49,700 nt of DNA from SIG710 sp045651985. GTDB taxonomy: Bacteria; Bacillota; Clostridia; Oscillospirales; CAG-272. Below are positions 46,752-49,700 of this stretch, in pieces. A program made the position numbers and the translations under genes. Location of the stretch: the NCBI GenBank assembly GCA_045651985.1, contig JAZRTK010000017.1, positions 1 to 49,700 of the forward strand. The letters run 5' to 3'. The stretch's first letter is position 1, and every line of letters starts with the position of its first letter. Under the pieces are notes generated by a model that saw only the letters and a program-made list of their open reading frames with translations, was not told the origin of the DNA and ran no database searches.

Positions 46752-49700
46752 TTATGCGTTGGTTCTGCGAATAACTACCTCATGGGGCAGGAACTTGTAA
46801 TCAACCGTGCTTCCGCGCTTGACGCCGACTACGATGTAAACGTAATTTACATCATTTGCTACGTTATAGCCGATGTTGATAAGACCGTCCGTACCTGTTG
46901 AGCCGTTCAAAGCCTTGAAGTTCGTGAAGTCATCAAGATCAATGTTTGTCAGGCGAGTCTTGGACGTCATGTAGCTTATAACAGGAGTTACGTTTGCAAC
47001 CGTAAATACATCGGTCAGCTCGTAAGTTACCTCAATACCGCGGTTCTCGAGAACTCGACCCGAAGCCTCCTTAACAGCCGTTGTGTTAGAGCCCTCTCTT
47101 ATGAGGATCTGAGGTGTACGCTTAACGCCGTCCTTGTCTGCAAACAAGAATACAATGTATTTATAGCCCGCAAGAGCGTAGACGTGGTTATCGCCCATGG
47201 TAAGACCTGTCAGGCTTTCGCCTTCCTTAACCGTCTTGGAACCATAGTAGATAGCCTTCTTATAAGCCGCATCAAATGCTGCCGCATCCTTGGGAGCAGT
47301 GTTAGTGTAGTAGTACTTGATAGTTCCGACTTCTTCAAGATCAAGAGTGATCTTTTCTCTGCCGTTTTCTTCCGTGATCTTTACGCTCTTGCTGTCAAAG
47401 CCATAGTCAAACTTGGAAATTGTTATAATAACGGGAGTAAGATAATAGGTATCGTTGATAACGAGTCTGAGAGCAACTTCCTTTTCGTTTTCATTGGGAA
47501 GTCTGCCGTCGATCAACGTACCGTCTGCATTGATCCCAAAGCCATAGGCCAGAGCCTTAGCCTGCTCAAACATATTATTTGCAAGGCTGTTTGTAGGAGC
47601 GAGCTTCATCAGCTCAATATATTCCTTGAGTGTTACACTCTTGGAGTCGATATAGAAAGCCTCGTAAGAAACCGTCACGTTATCTCCGAACTTATGAGAT
47701 GCGGTAAACTTAAGGGTCTCAGCGATCATATCTGCCGAGAAGGTTGCGGAATTGATACCCGTACCGGGATCCACAAGTGTGACGCAGATAGGCTGATAAT
47801 CTGTGCCGACACCTGTTGTAAGCATTACTGCAAGGTACTTGGTAGCCTTTGCATCGTTCTTTATCGCAGCGAATTTTATCTTATCCTTTTCGCAGCCTGT
47901 GATCTCACCACGGAGAGTTGCAGCTGTACTGTTATAAAGCTCGTTAAAACCACGGGTCGTGAGAGACTTTACGGAGTCAACGTACACATACTTGAGTGTG
48001 CCTGCGACCTCGGGAATGAACGTAATGGCGTTTTCGTTTCCGATCTCGTACGCCACGGGACTGCCGTTCGTTGCAAAGCCTGTGCCCTCGTACATTCTTG
48101 TTACGGCAACGGGATCGTGTCCCTCAACACAGAGGATAACGTATCTCGTAGAAACGTCAATTGACTTAAGATCAACTGTCTTTGCGCCCGAGCCGTATAC
48201 GGTGACCTCACCCTTGAGCGAGGTGGGAATAGCATAGTACTCGTTGTTGAACGTAGTCTCGTTCTTTGTGTAGTTCTCCTTAAGATCACTTGCATAGAAA
48301 TACTTGATCTTACCCGAGCCGGGAAGCGCGTAGGAAAGAACGTCCTTCTTGTCGCCGCCCTTGATAGTAACGGTGGGAACAGATGTAAAGCCGTTGTAGA
48401 ATACGGGGATCTCAGCAACCTTAGGCTCGTGAACTATGCCGTTTTCGTAAATGAATACCGCAATATACTTCTTGCCCTCAGCGTCCGCCTCCTTGAAGGT
48501 CGTTCCGTTTGTAAGAGTCTTATACGTAGATATATTGTTGATGTCAGCTATGCTCAGGTTCTTGTTGTCCGTGAAGGTGTAGTAAGCCTTCCAGTTCTTG
48601 TGAGCGTTATCGTTGATGCCGACTGTGAAGTTTACTCTGAATCCGCCCGAAGAATATGTTGCGGTAACGTCGCCGCTGATGCCGTAAAGCTCACGCTCGC
48701 GATCTATGACCTTAACGCCTTCGTAAGTGCCGCTATTCGTGCGGAAAGCAACTACTATGTACTTATAATATGCCAGAGACGCCTGCTTTGTCTTCTCGAT
48801 CACAGCCTGACCGACGCTTACCGTCTTTGTGCCCTTGAGTGCAGCCGCAGTTGCATTATAAAGAGTTGCAAACGTGCTTGAAGTAACAGACGAGCTGCCG
48901 GAATAGAAGTAATCAACATGACCGTCGTTTACAACGTTATAGTGGATATACTCCTCGCCACTGTTCCAGCTTGTACGCAGAGAGTCTGCCGCAAATCCCG
49001 AACCGCTGTATTCCTTGCCCGCAATAGTTGCTTTAAGACCTGTGCCAAACTTTATGCTGCCGCTGTGAAGCACCTGGCTGGTAAATCCTGATGCGTAAAT
49101 TGCGTAGTTTTCAACGGCGTTTGCGTTGCCCTCGGCGCGGACTATACTGTCCTTTGCACCCTCAGCCACGGTGAAATTCTTAACGGAGGCACCTGTCATA
49201 CCAACCATGCACTGGCTCTTGAGAGTCAGATCGGTTACAGACGTTCCCCCTGAGATCACCACCAGAGATTCGCCCTCAACAACGATACCGGCAACCTTAC
49301 AGTTGGAAAATTCAACGCTGGAGGTGTTGCCGCCACGGATATAGACCGTGCCGTTTATGGTCGCGTTTCTGATAGCAACGATTCCGTCCACAGCTTCCGT
49401 TACGATAACGTCGCCGTCAACGTTGAAGTTAAGGGTGGTGTTGTTGCCGTTAATGACCGCATTTCCGCTGACGGTAGTTTCGGGAGCCGAAATTGAGCCG
49501 CTTGTAACGATAGTTCCCGCTGCTACGCAAAGGATCTTTGCCGCCTCTGCACGGGTCAGAGTCTTTCTGGGCTTGAAGGTGTTATCGTCATAACCGATAA
49601 CGATGCCCTGATACACCGACTGGAGAATGAAATCCTTGTACTTGGGGTTTATATTGCCCGCATCGGTGAAGGAAAGAGTCTGATTTGATATATCTATCTC
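46752..49700 (-). CDS. SLH-domain surface protein with beta-helix and tandem repeats (5' end outside window)
   Basis: 982 codons are visible and the frame runs off the right edge, so the N-terminus, signal peptide and probably further SLH units are missing. The first visible part is an S-layer-homology motif (GIVIGYDDNTFKPRKTLTRAEAAKIL), which binds pyruvylated wall polymer. A beta-helix-like region follows (about 65-195 residues in; GDVIVTEAVDGIVAIRNATING, VYIRGG). The rest consists of about five degenerate units of 100-200 residues, each with a G-x-[IL]-K-Y-x-Y strand, an F-x-x-x-Y helix and an L-x-G end. It is exported and wall-bound; a ligand is not known. Terminator at 46716-46751. Confidence 0.85.
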   Translation of the reverse strand, partial: EIDISNQTLSFTDAGNINPKYKDFILQSVYQGIVIGYDDNTFKPRKTLTRAEAAKILCVAAGTIVTSGSISAPETTVSGNAVINGNNTTLNFNVDGDVIVTEAVDGIVAIRNATINGTVYIRGGNTSSVEFSNCKVAGIVVEGESLVVISGGTSVTDLTLKSQCMVGMTGASVKNFTVAEGAKDSIVRAEGNANAVENYAIYASGFTSQVLHSGSIKFGTGLKATIAGKEYSGSGFAADSLRTSWNSGEEYIHYNVVNDGHVDYFYSGSSSVTSSTFATLYNATAAALKGTKTVSVGQAVIEKTKQASLAYYKYIVVAFRTNSGTYEGVKVIDRERELYGISGDVTATYSSGGFRVNFTVGINDNAHKNWKAYYTFTDNKNLSIADINNISTYKTLTNGTTFKEADAEGKKYIAVFIYENGIVHEPKVAEIPVFYNGFTSVPTVTIKGGDKKDVLSYALPGSGKIKYFYASDLKENYTKNETTFNNEYYAIPTSLKGEVTVYGSGAKTVDLKSIDVSTRYVILCVEGHDPVAVTRMYEGTGFATNGSPVAYEIGNENAITFIPEVAGTLKYVYVDSVKSLTTRGFNELYNSTAATLRGEITGCEKDKIKFAAIKNDAKATKYLAVMLTTGVGTDYQPICVTLVDPGTGINSATFSADMIAETLKFTASHKFGDNVTVSYEAFYIDSKSVTLKEYIELMKLAPTNSLANNMFEQAKALAYGFGINADGTLIDGRLPNENEKEVALRLVINDTYYLTPVIITISKFDYGFDSKSVKITEENGREKITLDLEEVGTIKYYYTNTAPKDAAAFDAAYKKAIYYGSKTVKEGESLTGLTMGDNHVYALAGYKYIVFLFADKDGVKRTPQILIREGSNTTAVKEASGRVLENRGIEVTYELTDVFTVANVTPVISYMTSKTRLTNIDLDDFTNFKALNGSTGTDGLINIGYNVANDVNYVYIVVGVKRGSTVDYKFLPHEVVIRRTNA

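Overview
The window comes from a Gram-positive, probably endospore-forming member of the Clostridia, most likely a gut or other anaerobic lineage. Pointers are dense sigma-A promoters with 17-nt spacers, T-box, glycine and preQ1-I leader RNAs, a homodimer-type glycyl-tRNA synthetase, a yajC-TIGR04086 pair, a SipL-like SPOCS/LysM protein, a MarR-DegV-DAK lipid-kinase operon and an SLH-domain surface protein. Base composition looks close to half GC by eye. I could not run a taxonomic search. No CRISPR array, prophage, transposase or plasmid gene is visible.

Layout. 1-1.2 kb: tRNA-Arg(UCU) and tRNA-Gly(UCC), then yajC and a TIGR04086-type membrane protein. 1.3-13.5 kb: one minus-strand operon from a near-consensus promoter at 13503-13531. 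It encodes a 1050-residue multidomain solute-binding protein, a permease pair, an NHL-propeller/TPR/Yip1 membrane protein, a secreted DUF5696 protein and a second permease pair, closed by a terminator at 1256-1277. No ATPase and no recognised glycoside hydrolase lie in it. 14.1-15.1 kb: a divergent ROK sugar kinase. 15.1-18.3 kb: marR-degV(fakB-like)-dak(fakA-like) operon with a palindrome at its transcription start. 18.3-22.2 kb: pheST with a T-box leader. 22.3-25.7 kb: a glycine-riboswitch-controlled AGCS symporter and glyS. 25.7-26.8 kb: an LCP-type protein.

27.1-32.4 kb is an accessory cluster of surface lipoproteins: two paralogues of unknown function and the decayed tail of a third, ECF-type promoters, a truncated ECF sigma gene and a BspA-type leucine-rich lipoprotein. 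An exact 78-bp repeat links two of their signal-peptide regions. 32.4-39.2 kb: pyridoxal kinase, MgtE, a large secreted CE7-like esterase with BspA-type tail, a small conserved protein, rpmE and hflX. 39.2-40.2 kb: a MITE-like inverted repeat in front of an AT-richer, probably acquired nucleotidyltransferase. 40.3-44.6 kb: thuA-like gene and glnA, a divergent small esterase with a membrane protein, and queT behind a preQ1-I riboswitch. 44.6-49.7 kb: SipL-like protein, a small Cys-rich protein, and an SLH/beta-helix surface protein that runs off the right edge.

The most interesting unit is the 12-kb transport operon. Two permease pairs share one unusually large, apparently non-lipidated binding protein with two uncharacterised partner families. 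The DUF5696 protein looks TIM-barrel-like in its middle and could be the missing hydrolase. The downstream, divergent ROK kinase could phosphorylate the sugar taken up. The second is the ECF-promoter lipoprotein cluster with its broken sigma gene.
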